Positions 1-7,746 of a stretch of DNA of 16,762 bases are shown piece after piece. Source of the DNA: Desulfuromonadaceae bacterium GWC2_58_13 (GTDB taxonomy: Bacteria; Desulfobacterota; Desulfuromonadia; Desulfuromonadales; Trichloromonadaceae). The stretch covers positions 9,536-26,297 of the forward strand of contig MHXM01000063.1 of assembly GCA_001825565.1 (NCBI GenBank), given 5' to 3'. The notes below the pieces were generated by a model that was given only the letters and a program-made list of their open reading frames with translations, ran no database searches and was not told where the DNA came from. Numbering within the stretch: position 1 is the first letter of the stretch; every line of letters begins with the position of its first letter. The translations under genes and the position numbers were made by a program.

Positions 1-625
1 CGGTCATCATGCCGGGGAGGAAAACGATGCCCATCGCCGCCATGGCGTTGATGGAGGGAATCAAGGCGGCCCGAAAGGCGCTGCGAACCGCGTCGACCGA
101 CGCCTGTCGTGGGGTCGCGCCGAGACAGAGAGAGGTCTCGATCTCATGGCGACGCTCCTTCATCTCGGCGGCCAGACGCTCGGCGGCAAGGCTGGCCCCG
201 GTCATCGAATTGCCGATGATCATGCCGGTCAACGGAATCAGGTAGCGGGGATCGTACCAGGGAGTCAGGCCGATCACCAGGGTGCATAAAAAAAAGGTTC
301 CGCCACCGCAACCGGTAAACATGGCCAGCCCCACCACCTGGTAAAAACGGGGCATCTTTTCCTTGACCCGCGCACCCACCGCATGAACGGCGAAACCACC
401 CATGAACAACAGGATCAGCATTACCGGCAAAGGGCTGGCAATGGTGAAGACCATTTTCAACAGGTAGCCGACCACCAACAGCTGGACGATCATGCGTAGC
501 GACGACCAAAGCAGGGCTCGCTCCTGGCCGATCCTATTGAAGCGGGCCAGGCCAATCGCAATCAGGACCAGACCGTACACCAGGGCCAGATCAATAATCG
601 AGAGATTGATCACGGTTTCAGACAT
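1..625 (-). CDS. fetB: FetB/YbbM-type ABC transporter permease (UPF0014), 3' end beyond the window
   Basis: Inner-membrane permease of the UPF0014 family. The E. coli member, FetB, works with the ATPase FetA to export iron and protect against oxidative stress. About 208 residues are visible and the E. coli protein is about 259, so roughly the last fifth lies outside the window. The protein is very hydrophobic, with several predicted membrane segments; the clearest are at residues 7-27, 66-83 and 97-118. The family-typical stretch PLTGMIIGNSMTGASLAAER (about residues 134-153) is followed by a cytoplasmic coupling region containing LGATPRQA. The ATG at 625 is preferred because GGGAGG lies 6 bases upstream; the in-frame ATG at 631 abuts that site. 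The start overlaps the end of the ATPase gene by 8 bases, so translation is probably coupled. The family call is firm; iron as substrate is inferred from family members. Confidence 0.85.
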   Translation of the reverse strand, partial: MSETVINLSIIDLALVYGLVLIAIGLARFNRIGQERALLWSSLRMIVQLLVVGYLLKMVFTIASPLPVMLILLFMGGFAVHAVGARVKEKMPRFYQVVGLAMFTGCGGGTFFLCTLVIGLTPWYDPRYLIPLTGMIIGNSMTGASLAAERLAAEMKERRHEIETSLCLGATPRQASVDAVRSAFRAALIPSINAMAAMGIVFLPGMMT

Positions 626-1397
626 GGCCATCCTCCCGAGGGTCGACAGGCGAAGTGAGAAAATTTTTCAGACCCTCGCTTCGGGGATTGGCAAACAGGC
701 TGCCGGCCTCCCCCGACTCGACGATACGACCTTCATCGAGAAAGGCGGCATGATCGGCCACCCGTTGGGCAAGGCGCAGGTCATGAGTCATCATAAGAAC
801 GCTGATCTGGTGTTGGTGACAGATTTCCTGCAGGGTTCGGCCAAGCTGATCGGACGTGGGACGGTCGAGGGCACTGGTCGGCTCGTCGAGAACCAGCAGA
901 CCGGGAGCCGCGAGCAGAGTGCGGGCCAAACCGACCCGCTGTTGCTGACCGATGGAAAGGGAGCGGGCCTGGCGGGCAAGAAGGTCGACCGACAGCCGGC
1001 AGAGTTCGAGAATTTGCAGGAGGCCGGCATCCTTTGCGGCGGGAGCCGGCACGCCGCGAAAAACAAAGCCTCGCTGGAGATTGTCCAGCACCGTCCCCTC
1101 GTACATGAAGGGCAGCTGCAGCACCACGCCAATCCGTCGCCGCAGCTGCAATGGATCGATGGCGGCGATGTCGGTTCCGGAAAGCAGGATCCGTCCGGAG
1201 GATGGATCTTCGAGGCGATTGACCAGGCGCAGCAGGGTACTTTTGCCGCCGCCGGAGGGACCGACCACGACCGTCAGACGCCCCGGTGGCACTTCGAGAT
1301 TGACCCCGCGAAGGATTTCGACCGGGCGGCCATCGTCCCCCTGTCGGACCTTGCGCACGTCCTCGATGGCCAGCGTTTCGCCTGAAGATCCAATCAT
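618..1397 (-). CDS. fetA: FetA-type ABC transporter ATP-binding protein
   Basis: A 259-residue ABC ATPase that should energise the permease encoded just downstream. It carries Walker A GPSGGGKST (residues 46-54), a Q-loop glutamine in VVLQLPF (Q94), the signature LSIGQ (147-151), Walker B LLVLDE (167-172) and the switch histidine in MMTHD (H205). The signature has Ile in place of the usual first Gly of LSGGQ. An open frame extends far upstream, but the start at 1397 is supported by GGAG six bases before the ATG and by an ATGA overlap with the stop of the uracil-DNA glycosylase gene. The E. coli FetA is about 225 residues, so this one is slightly longer, mainly at its C-terminus. The ATPase assignment is certain. 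Iron export follows from pairing with a UPF0014 permease; a phosphate-type ATPase annotation would be a plausible misnaming because the nucleotide domains are similar. Confidence 0.9.
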   Translation of the reverse strand: MIGSSGETLAIEDVRKVRQGDDGRPVEILRGVNLEVPPGRLTVVVGPSGGGKSTLLRLVNRLEDPSSGRILLSGTDIAAIDPLQLRRRIGVVLQLPFMYEGTVLDNLQRGFVFRGVPAPAAKDAGLLQILELCRLSVDLLARQARSLSIGQQQRVGLARTLLAAPGLLVLDEPTSALDRPTSDQLGRTLQEICHQHQISVLMMTHDLRLAQRVADHAAFLDEGRIVESGEAGSLFANPRSEGLKNFLTSPVDPREDGHV

Positions 1398-2134
1398 CCG
1401 CCGCTCCGGGTTTCGCGCAGACGCTTGATCACCTGCTTCATATCCTCCCAGACGTCCCGTTTGGCCGCCGGATTGCGCAGCAGAAAAGCCGGATGATAGG
1501 TAGGCAGCAGGGGAATCCCTTGATATTGCCGCCATTTGCCGCGCTGGCGGCTGATGGCGGTCTGGTCGTTCAACAGGGTCTGGGCGGCAAAGCGGCCGAG
1601 AGTGACAATCATCTCGGGCTCGATGGCGGCCAGCTGGCGCTTGAGAAACGGTTCGCAGGCCGTGATTTCCTCGGGCAGCGGATCGCGATTGCCGGGAGGC
1701 CGGCACTTTTCCACGTTGCAGATGTAAACATCCTCCCGCGCCAGTCCCATGGCGAACAGAATACGGTCGAGCAGTCGCCCGGCTTCGCCGACGAACGGCT
1801 CGCCTTTTTCGTCTTCTTCCCGGCCCGGCGCCTCGCCGACGAAAACCACCCTTGCATGGGGGTTGCCCACGCCGAACACGATATGCTTGCGGTCCCGACA
1901 AAGGGGACAACGGCGGCAGTCGCCGAGATCGGCACGGACTTCGTCCAACGTCTCGGCCCGGCAGACAGCGGTACCGCCGCGATCGATTCCGCACACGTCC
2001 GGCGGACAAGGCGGCAGCTTGGCCGGCAGATCGGCAACGGGCACCGATACCACGCCGAGGTTGTGCAGATCCTCAAAAATACCGCGGGCCTGGGCGAGGG
2101 CTTCCTGCAATTCGTGCTGAAGGTTCTCTGGCAT
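1394..2134 (-). CDS. udg: Family-4 uracil-DNA glycosylase with [4Fe-4S] cluster
   Basis: Removes uracil (from cytosine deamination or dUTP incorporation) from DNA as the first step of base-excision repair. The 246-residue protein has the four cysteines expected to hold the iron-sulfur cluster of family-4 enzymes: C73 and C76 in DCRRC, then C144 in VEKCRPPGN and C160. The active-site motif GEAPGREED is at 100-108 and the C-terminal motif HPAFLLR at 214-220. An N-terminal extension of about 65 residues precedes the catalytic domain, as in many proteobacterial members, and has three further cysteines (C43, C48, C58). The ATG at 2134 follows AAAGGA closely. The gene diverges from the phospholipase-like gene, and its stop overlaps the fetA start (ATGA), so repair enzyme and transporter are probably translated from one message. 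Confidence 0.93.
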   Translation of the reverse strand: MPENLQHELQEALAQARGIFEDLHNLGVVSVPVADLPAKLPPCPPDVCGIDRGGTAVCRAETLDEVRADLGDCRRCPLCRDRKHIVFGVGNPHARVVFVGEAPGREEDEKGEPFVGEAGRLLDRILFAMGLAREDVYICNVEKCRPPGNRDPLPEEITACEPFLKRQLAAIEPEMIVTLGRFAAQTLLNDQTAISRQRGKWRQYQGIPLLPTYHPAFLLRNPAAKRDVWEDMKQVIKRLRETRSGG

Positions 2135-2140
2135 TAGTCC

Positions 2141-2170
2141 TTTACTTAACGTCCGTGAAGAATTATTATA
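2141..2170. promoter_or_regulatory. Divergent promoter region between udg and the phospholipase C-like gene
   Basis: The 54-base gap between the two start codons is AT-rich. For the plus strand, TTTACT (2141-2146) and TATTAT (2164-2169) are separated by 17 bases and resemble sigma-70 boxes. On the minus strand, positions 2165-2170 read TATAAT, an exact -10 box for udg, but no good -35 box lies 16-18 bases upstream of it. The two -10 boxes overlap almost completely, so RNA polymerase could probably occupy only one direction at a time. This is read from consensus only. Confidence 0.4.
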
Positions 2171-2188
2171 AACACCAATTTGTTTGAG

Positions 2189-3106
2189 ATGCCTATGTTA
2201 TTGCCCAGCCTTCTTTTCGCCGTTTTACTCCTGCTGGTTCCGGGCGAAGCCTTCGCCTGGGGGATAGGCGTCCACATCCAGCTCGGCTCTCATATCCTGG
2301 CCAACCTCGAATCCTTGCCGCCGCTGCTACAAACCCTGCTCGCCGCCCATCCCCAAGACTACTTGTACGGCTGCATCAGCGCCGACATTACCCTCGGCAA
2401 GAAATTCACCCATTACCTGCAACATTGCCATTCCTGGCGCATGGGTCGCAAGGTGCTCGACGCCGCTCAGAGCGCCCCGCAGAAAGCCTGCGCTTACGGC
2501 TACTTGAGCCATCTGGCCGCCGACACCATCGCCCACTCGTATTTCGTCCCGTTCAAAATGGTACGCACCTTCAACACCGTGATGCTCAAGCATACTTACT
2601 GGGAAATGCGCAGCGAGGCCCATGTGCCGCCGGAGACCTGGGCGTTGGCCCGCACCATCGCCCGCCGGCGCTTCAACGACAACGACACTCTGTTGCGCGG
2701 AGTTCTTTCCGACACCATCTTCTCGTTCGCCACCAACAAACGGCTGTTTAACTCGTTGCTGCTGCTCAACCGCCTGCAGCAATGGCAAAAAATGTTGCGC
2801 TCATTCGACCACTCGTCGAAATGGACTCTCAACCTCGCCGACCAAGAAGAGTACCTGACCCTGGCCCGGGAAGCGGGATTAAGCATCCTCTGCAATATGG
2901 AGGGAAGCCCGTACTGGAAAGCCGACCCGACCGGAGAACGCGCCCTCAACGCCGCCAAAATGCTTCGCAAAAATCTCAATCTGCTGTGGCTCGACGGCAA
3001 GCTGCCCGAAAAAGAAGGCGAGGCCATCCTGGCCGAACTCCGTCCCCGCTTCCGCGAGGGGATCACCCACCCCGACGACCTGCTGGATCTGCTCTCGGCT
3101 TATTGA
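2189..3106 (+). CDS. Exported zinc-dependent phospholipase C-like protein
   Basis: The only plus-strand gene. From the ATG at 2189 it gives 305 residues with a clear signal peptide: a hydrophobic core at residues 3-18 and an AFA cleavage site at 21-23. The mature protein would begin with Trp24. In Bacillus cereus phospholipase C the mature N-terminal Trp itself binds a catalytic zinc, so this matches the family closely. Other likely metal ligands are H29, D66, H81, the HLAADTIAH motif (H108, D112, H116) and HTYWE (H135, E139). The likely role is hydrolysis of phospholipids or related phosphoesters outside the inner membrane. A TTG at 2180 and an ATG at 2195 are alternative starts in the same frame, and no strong ribosome-binding site decides between them. 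It converges on coaBC with 31 bases between the stops and no clear terminator. The family assignment is good; substrate is unknown. Confidence 0.82.
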   Translation: MPMLLPSLLFAVLLLLVPGEAFAWGIGVHIQLGSHILANLESLPPLLQTLLAAHPQDYLYGCISADITLGKKFTHYLQHCHSWRMGRKVLDAAQSAPQKACAYGYLSHLAADTIAHSYFVPFKMVRTFNTVMLKHTYWEMRSEAHVPPETWALARTIARRRFNDNDTLLRGVLSDTIFSFATNKRLFNSLLLLNRLQQWQKMLRSFDHSSKWTLNLADQEEYLTLAREAGLSILCNMEGSPYWKADPTGERALNAAKMLRKNLNLLWLDGKLPEKEGEAILAELRPRFREGITHPDDLLDLLSAY

Positions 3107-3137
3107 TCCGCCCACCGAAACGCGGCGAGCGGCGCCC

Positions 3138-4340
3138 CTACGCCGATGGGTGCCGCAGTTTGGCGATGCGGTCGAGCAACTGCCGGGCCACCTCGTCCTT
3201 GCTGAGCAGGGGCAGCTCTTCGCTGCTCCCATCACGGTAAAGCAGACGCACGGCGTTGGTATCGACATCGAAGCCGGCATCGCTGCGACTGACGTCATTG
3301 GCGACGATCAGATCGAGGTTTTTCGTTTCAAGTTTCTTGCGGGCGTTTTCCACCAGTTCGGTCGTCTCGGCGGCAAACCCGACCAGCAACTGAGTGGTCT
3401 TGCACTGTCCCAGTTCGGCCAGAATATCGGGGTTTTTCTCCAGGATCAGCTCCAGTTCCGCCTCCTGCCCTTTCTTGATTTTATGCTCGGCCCGTTTAGT
3501 CGGACGGTAGTCGGCCACGGCGGCCGCTTTGATCACCACCGTCGCCTCCGCCAGCCGCGCCATCACCGCATCACGCATCTGCCGGGCGCTGGCCACCTGC
3601 ACCATCTCGACCCCGCAGGGGACCGCCAATGCGGTGGGGCCACTCACCAGAATGACCCGGGCGCCGCGCTGGCGGGCTATCCGGGCAATGGCGTACCCCA
3701 TCTTTCCAGACGAATAGTTGCTCAGATAGCGCACCGGGTCCAGCTCTTCGCGGGTCGGCCCGGCCGTCACCAGCACCGTTTCTCCGTTCAGATCCCGGGG
3801 ACTGAGCAGCCGCAGGGATTCTTCGAAAATCGTCTGGGGCTCGGGCAGTTTCCCCTTTCCTTCCCAGCCGCAGGCCAGATATCCGGTGGCGGGCTCCAGA
3901 AAGTAATAGCCGAATCCCTCCAGCTTTTTCTGATTGGCCTGATAGAGGGGATTTTCGTACATGTTGACATTCATCGCCGGCACGAAAAACACGGGCGACT
4001 TGGTCGCCAGAAGCGTGGTGCTGAGCAAATCGTCGGCCAGGCCCCCGGCGACCTTGCCAATGATGTTGGCGGTGGCCGGCGCGACGACCACCAGATCGGC
4101 CCGATCCGCCAGGGAAATATGCCCGATTTCCTGCTCCTGGTAAAGATTGAACAGCTCGGTATGCACCGGGTTGCCGGAGAGGGTCTGGAAGGTCAGCGGC
4201 GTGACGAATTCGCGGGCGCTTTTGGTCATCACCACAAACACCTCGGCGCCGGCCTTGACGTACAGGCGCAGCAATTCGACCGCCTTATACGCGGCAATGC
4301 CCCCGGTGACCCCGAGTAATATGGTTTTCCCCTTCAGCAT
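3138..4340 (-). CDS. coaBC: Bifunctional phosphopantothenoylcysteine decarboxylase / phosphopantothenate-cysteine ligase
   Basis: Catalyses two consecutive steps of coenzyme A synthesis: CTP-dependent joining of 4'-phosphopantothenate to cysteine (CoaB), then FMN-dependent decarboxylation to 4'-phosphopantetheine (CoaC). The 400-residue length matches the family. The N-terminal CoaC half shows GVTGGIAAYKA (10-20), the active-site His in GHISLADRADLVVVAPATAN (H74), PAMN (121-124) and ACGWEGKGKL (156-165) with the substrate-clamp Cys157. The CoaB half shows AGPTREELDPVRYLSNYSSG (193-212), KAAAVADYRP (271-280), the KIKKG lysines (287-291) and NDVS (349-352). The open frame continues upstream, but the ATG at 4340 has GGAG at suitable distance and begins exactly at the family N-terminus. 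It is the last gene of the operon that starts with the histidine kinase, 34 bases after the preceding stop. Confidence 0.97.
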   Translation of the reverse strand: MLKGKTILLGVTGGIAAYKAVELLRLYVKAGAEVFVVMTKSAREFVTPLTFQTLSGNPVHTELFNLYQEQEIGHISLADRADLVVVAPATANIIGKVAGGLADDLLSTTLLATKSPVFFVPAMNVNMYENPLYQANQKKLEGFGYYFLEPATGYLACGWEGKGKLPEPQTIFEESLRLLSPRDLNGETVLVTAGPTREELDPVRYLSNYSSGKMGYAIARIARQRGARVILVSGPTALAVPCGVEMVQVASARQMRDAVMARLAEATVVIKAAAVADYRPTKRAEHKIKKGQEAELELILEKNPDILAELGQCKTTQLLVGFAAETTELVENARKKLETKNLDLIVANDVSRSDAGFDVDTNAVRLLYRDGSSEELPLLSKDEVARQLLDRIAKLRHPSA

Positions 4341-4374
4341 GAACGGCTCCTTTTTCCGAAAGCCCCCGACCTGG

Positions 4375-5001
4375 TCAGTTGATACCGACAAACGGATTAT
4401 TGTATTTTTCTTCACCGATCGTGGTATCCGGACCATGTCCCGGATGCACCACGGTTTCTTCAGGCAATACCAGCAAGCGTTTTTTGACGCCGTCGATCAG
4501 GATGCCATGATCGCCGCCGGGCAAATCGGTGCGCCCCACCGAACCGGCAAACAGGGAATCTCCGGAAAAAAGATGCCCGCCGACCAGCAGGCAGATTCCA
4601 CCCAGCGAATGGCCCGGGGTATGGATAACCGTAACTTCCAGTTCCCCGATCTGGAGGGATTCCCCTCCGGTCAGGGTGCGGGTCGGAGCTGGCGACGGGG
4701 TGGTGCTCAAGCCGTACAAGGCCGCATGCTGGGTCGCCAACGCCATCAACGGGACATCTTTTTCATGAATCAGCAGTTCGGCGCCGGTGGTCTCGACCAG
4801 CAGGCGGTTGGCACCGATATGATCGAAATGGCCGTGGGTGTTCACCACGGTTTTCAGCCGTAGATCTTCCCGGCGCAGCAGGTCGAGAATTTTCTGCCCC
4901 TCGTCGCCGGGATCGACCACCATCGCTTCCCTGGTTTTACAACAGCCGACGATAAAACAGTTGACCTGCAACGGCCCTACGGGGATGGCCCGGATCAGCA
5001 T
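4375..5001 (-). CDS. Metallo-beta-lactamase-fold hydrolase, glyoxalase II-like (YcbL type)
   Basis: A 208-residue stand-alone metallo-beta-lactamase domain. The metal-binding motif THGHFDHIG gives H56, H58, D60 and H61; the remaining ligands are H131 (HTPGHS), D148 (SGDSLF) and H189 (HPGHG). GRTDLPGG at 156-163 and the ending NNPFVGIN are typical of the small glyoxalase II-like YcbL group, which lacks the C-terminal helical domain of true glyoxalase II (about 250 residues). It probably hydrolyses a thioester or related compound in the cytoplasm, but the substrate is not predictable; S-lactoylglutathione activity would have to be tested. AGGAG sits 7 bases before the ATG and the previous gene stops 4 bases upstream, so it is co-transcribed with the YhaM-like gene and coaBC. 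Confidence 0.88.
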   Translation of the reverse strand: MLIRAIPVGPLQVNCFIVGCCKTREAMVVDPGDEGQKILDLLRREDLRLKTVVNTHGHFDHIGANRLLVETTGAELLIHEKDVPLMALATQHAALYGLSTTPSPAPTRTLTGGESLQIGELEVTVIHTPGHSLGGICLLVGGHLFSGDSLFAGSVGRTDLPGGDHGILIDGVKKRLLVLPEETVVHPGHGPDTTIGEEKYNNPFVGIN

Positions 5002-5005
5002 TCAC

Positions 5006-6151
5006 TCACTCCTTCTCTTTATCCGTCACGGAAAACAGGTCAAGACTCTTCCCCTTGAGCTGATCGGCCAGAGTGAAACCGAACCCTCGTTTAGGTTGTT
5101 CCTTGCCTCGGGTGTGTTCCGGCGCCTTTGGCGGCGGCGAGGCCAACGAATTTTCAGATATCGAAACCGGCGGCGCCTGGGTGGCGGGCGCTCCCGTCTG
5201 GGCCGAACCATCGCGAAAGAAATAACGGTCGTAAAGGCGATGATAGCTGGTCCAGGCCCCTTCCCGGTCCGGTTCCTTGGCCATGTGGGTACACACCCCG
5301 TTGATCTTCGAATCAAGGTCATCGACGAAGTTGAGAATGACCGCCTCAAGGGTTTTCGGACGTTTCGGCGAACCGAATTCGTATTGCCCGTGATGAGACA
5401 GCAGCATGTGCTTGAGCAGCATCTTCAGCTGTGGTGGAAATTCAGGAATGGCGCGAATCTTCTCATCGATCATTTCCACCCCCATGACAATGTGACCGAT
5501 CAGCTTCCCCTCATCGGAATAGTCGAAGGAACGCTCGTAACGGAGTTCGTCGACCTTGCCGATATCGTGGAGCAGCGCGCTGACCACCAGCAGGTCACGA
5601 TTGACAACGGGGTAACGGCGGCTGACATCGTCGGCCAGGGCCGCCACGGCCAGGGAATGTTCGAGCAGACCGCCAAGGAAGACGTGATGCATGGCCTTGG
5701 CAGCCGGGGCGACACAGTAGCCGCGCATAAACTCCCGATCGTCGGCGAAAGCCTGCATCAGCGCCTTCAGCGCCGGATCGGTCAATGAATCGATCCGAGA
5801 GATGAATTCGGCCCGCATGTCCTCGACCCGGCGTTCGGAAACCGGCAGAAAATCGCCCAGATCGACATCCTTTTCCGCCACGGGGGCGAGCTCTTGCACC
5901 ACCAGTTGCATCTTGCCGAGATAGACACTGGCCTTGGCCTTGACATTGATGAAATCGTTTTTTTCGAAACAGGCGGCCAATTCATCGACCCGGTCCCAGA
6001 CCCGCCCTTCCACTTCGCCGGTGCGGTCGGCCAGACGAAGGGTCATGTAGGGCTTGCCGTTTTTGGCCATGGCCATGGTTTTATCGCCGACCAGAAACGT
6101 GCTGTCGACCCAGTCACGTTCCCTGATCTGTTCAATATAGAGGTTTTTCAC
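5006..6151 (-). CDS. OB-fold/HD-domain nuclease, YhaM-like 3'-5' exoribonuclease
   Basis: A 381-residue protein with an N-terminal OB-fold nucleic-acid-binding domain (about residues 12-95) followed by an HD phosphohydrolase domain (about 155-300). HD-domain metal ligands are visible as H165 (LLEHS), H195-D196 (LLHDIGK), H220 (LIGHI), H253-H254 (SHHGQ) and D278 (FVDDLDSK). This architecture is that of Bacillus subtilis YhaM, a 314-residue 3'-5' exoribonuclease. The present protein carries about 60 extra C-terminal residues, proline-rich and low-complexity, ending in a short hydrophobic/basic stretch (GFTLADQLKGKSLDLF). It starts with GTG at 6151, supported by GGGAG upstream and by a GTGA overlap with the stop of the flavoprotein gene. 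RNA or DNA decay is the best guess; a role on another nucleotide substrate cannot be excluded. Confidence 0.85.
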   Translation of the reverse strand: MKNLYIEQIRERDWVDSTFLVGDKTMAMAKNGKPYMTLRLADRTGEVEGRVWDRVDELAACFEKNDFINVKAKASVYLGKMQLVVQELAPVAEKDVDLGDFLPVSERRVEDMRAEFISRIDSLTDPALKALMQAFADDREFMRGYCVAPAAKAMHHVFLGGLLEHSLAVAALADDVSRRYPVVNRDLLVVSALLHDIGKVDELRYERSFDYSDEGKLIGHIVMGVEMIDEKIRAIPEFPPQLKMLLKHMLLSHHGQYEFGSPKRPKTLEAVILNFVDDLDSKINGVCTHMAKEPDREGAWTSYHRLYDRYFFRDGSAQTGAPATQAPPVSISENSLASPPPKAPEHTRGKEQPKRGFGFTLADQLKGKSLDLFSVTDKEKE

Positions 6152-7740
6152 TTACTGCTCCCGTTTACAACGATAGATACGATATGTTCCGCCGTCTTCA
6201 GTCCATCAAGAGCGGCGCTCATGATGCCGCCGGCATAGCCGGCGCCTTCCCCGGCCGGATAAAGCCCGCCATGGGAAACCGATTGTCCGGACTCGTCCCG
6301 GACAATGCGCAATGGCGCCGAGGTTCGGGTTTCCACCCCGATCAGGGTCGCCTCGGAGGTGACGAAGCCACGCATCTTCCGGTCGAAGTGCGGAAGGGCG
6401 CGACGCAAACCGAGGGTGACGAAATACGGCAGGACCTGTTCGAGGTCCGCCGCGCAAACCTGCGGCCGGCAGCTGGAAATCACCGCGCCCCCCTTGCGCC
6501 CGAGAAATCCCATCAGGTTCTGGGCGGGGGCTCGAAAGGTACCGCCACCGGCGGCAAAAGCCGCCTCTTCCCAGCGCCGCTGAAACCGAACCCCGGCCAG
6601 CGCGTCGGCGGAATCAAAATCATCCGGTCGAACGGACACCACCAGGGCGCTGTTGGAAAACAACCCGTCCCGGCGACACAAACTCATGCCGTTTACCACC
6701 AATCCTCCCGGTTCGGAAGCCGCATTGATCACCTCGCCACCGGGGCACATGCAAAAGGAATAGATTCCCCGCTTCGTTTCCGGATCATTCCAGGCCAAAG
6801 TATAGTCGGCCGCCGGAAGTTTTGGATGGGAGGCTAAACCGTATTGGATCCGGTTGATCAATTCGGCCGGGTGTTCAACCCTCACGCCCACCGCAAACGG
6901 CTTGGGCGTGAGGCGAACACCGGCGCCCTGCAACATGCGATAGGTGTCCCTGGCGCTGTGCCCCGGCGCCAGCACCAGGCTGTCGCAAACAGCCCGCGAG
7001 CCGTCGGCCAGAACCCCGGCCACCACCCGCCCCTCATGGCATTCAAGGCCGGACAGACAGGCATTGAAACGGATATCGACCCCGAGCGCCTGCAGTGCCT
7101 TGCGGAAATGGATCAACACCCGACGCAGGCGATCGCTGCCGACATGAGGCTTGGCTTGAATAAGGATTTCTTCCGGCGCTCCGAAGTCGACCAGGGTCTG
7201 CAAGACCAGACGCATCCACGGGCTATTGAGACGGGTGGTCAGCTTGCCGTCGGAAAAGGTCCCCGCCCCTCCCTCGCCGAACTGCACGTTACTGGCCGGA
7301 TCGAGCTGACCCTCGGTCCAGAAGCGATCGACATCCCTGATCCGCTCCTCGACCGGCTTTCCCCGCTCCAGCAAACACACGGACATCCCATGCTGGGCCA
7401 GGCGCAGGGCGGCAAACAGGCCGGCCGGCCCCATCCCCACCACCAGTGCCCGATGCGACCGGGCCATGGTCCGCGCTTCGGGCAGGGCAACCTCGGCAAC
7501 GGCTTCGAGGCGAGCCAGGGTGGAATGCCGCGACAATACCCCCGCTTCATCGGACACCGTGAATTCGACGGTGTAAACTCTCAGCACCCGGGGCTTCTTG
7601 CGGGCGTCGATGCCGCGGCGGACAATCCGCAACGCTTCGATCCGGGTCACTTCCAAGCTCAGGGTTTCAGCTACCTTGAACGGCAGAGCCGACTCGTCCT
7701 CATCCAGTCCCAGGGGAATTTCACGCAGACGCAAGGACAT
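6148..7740 (-). CDS. Uncharacterised FAD-dependent dehydrogenase (COG2509-type)
   Basis: A 530-residue flavoprotein. After an N-terminal domain of about 90 residues it has the FAD-binding Rossmann motif VVGMGPAGLFAALRLA (about 100-115) with the ribose-binding acid at LLERGKPVEER (E125). The stretch EGGAGTFSDGKLTTR (156-170) is characteristic of the COG2509 dehydrogenase family. The second FAD motif GLYPAGEGAGYAGG is near the C-terminus, where these proteins bind the flavin pyrophosphate. Substrate and electron acceptor are not known for the family. The ATG at 7740 has only a weak ribosome-binding site (TAGG) and lies 6 bases after the stop of the histidine kinase gene; the stop overlaps the next start by 4 bases, so expression is probably coupled on both sides. 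It appears soluble, with no signal peptide. Confidence 0.85.
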   Translation of the reverse strand: MSLRLREIPLGLDEDESALPFKVAETLSLEVTRIEALRIVRRGIDARKKPRVLRVYTVEFTVSDEAGVLSRHSTLARLEAVAEVALPEARTMARSHRALVVGMGPAGLFAALRLAQHGMSVCLLERGKPVEERIRDVDRFWTEGQLDPASNVQFGEGGAGTFSDGKLTTRLNSPWMRLVLQTLVDFGAPEEILIQAKPHVGSDRLRRVLIHFRKALQALGVDIRFNACLSGLECHEGRVVAGVLADGSRAVCDSLVLAPGHSARDTYRMLQGAGVRLTPKPFAVGVRVEHPAELINRIQYGLASHPKLPAADYTLAWNDPETKRGIYSFCMCPGGEVINAASEPGGLVVNGMSLCRRDGLFSNSALVVSVRPDDFDSADALAGVRFQRRWEEAAFAAGGGTFRAPAQNLMGFLGRKGGAVISSCRPQVCAADLEQVLPYFVTLGLRRALPHFDRKMRGFVTSEATLIGVETRTSAPLRIVRDESGQSVSHGGLYPAGEGAGYAGGIMSAALDGLKTAEHIVSIVVNGSSK

Positions 7741-7746
7741 GGGAAC

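Noticed and set aside
492..1385. A 297-codon plus-strand open frame opposite fetA and fetB
   Set aside because: The opposite strand carries full ABC ATPase motifs and family-typical permease sequence; this frame has none.
1398..2009. N-terminal extension of the fetA frame up to 2009
   Set aside because: The extra codons lie wholly within the uracil-DNA glycosylase gene in another frame and give Arg-rich low-complexity sequence; the ATG at 1397 has a ribosome-binding site.
3107..3137. Convergent gap between the phospholipase-like gene and coaBC as a bidirectional terminator
   Set aside because: It is GC-rich with imperfect self-complementarity but no T-run on either strand; termination may be Rho-dependent.
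3150..4319. A 389-codon plus-strand open frame opposite coaBC
   Set aside because: It mirrors a certain coaBC gene, shows no domain pattern, and its composition (rich in Gln, His, Gly, Arg) is what the antisense of a GC-rich gene produces.
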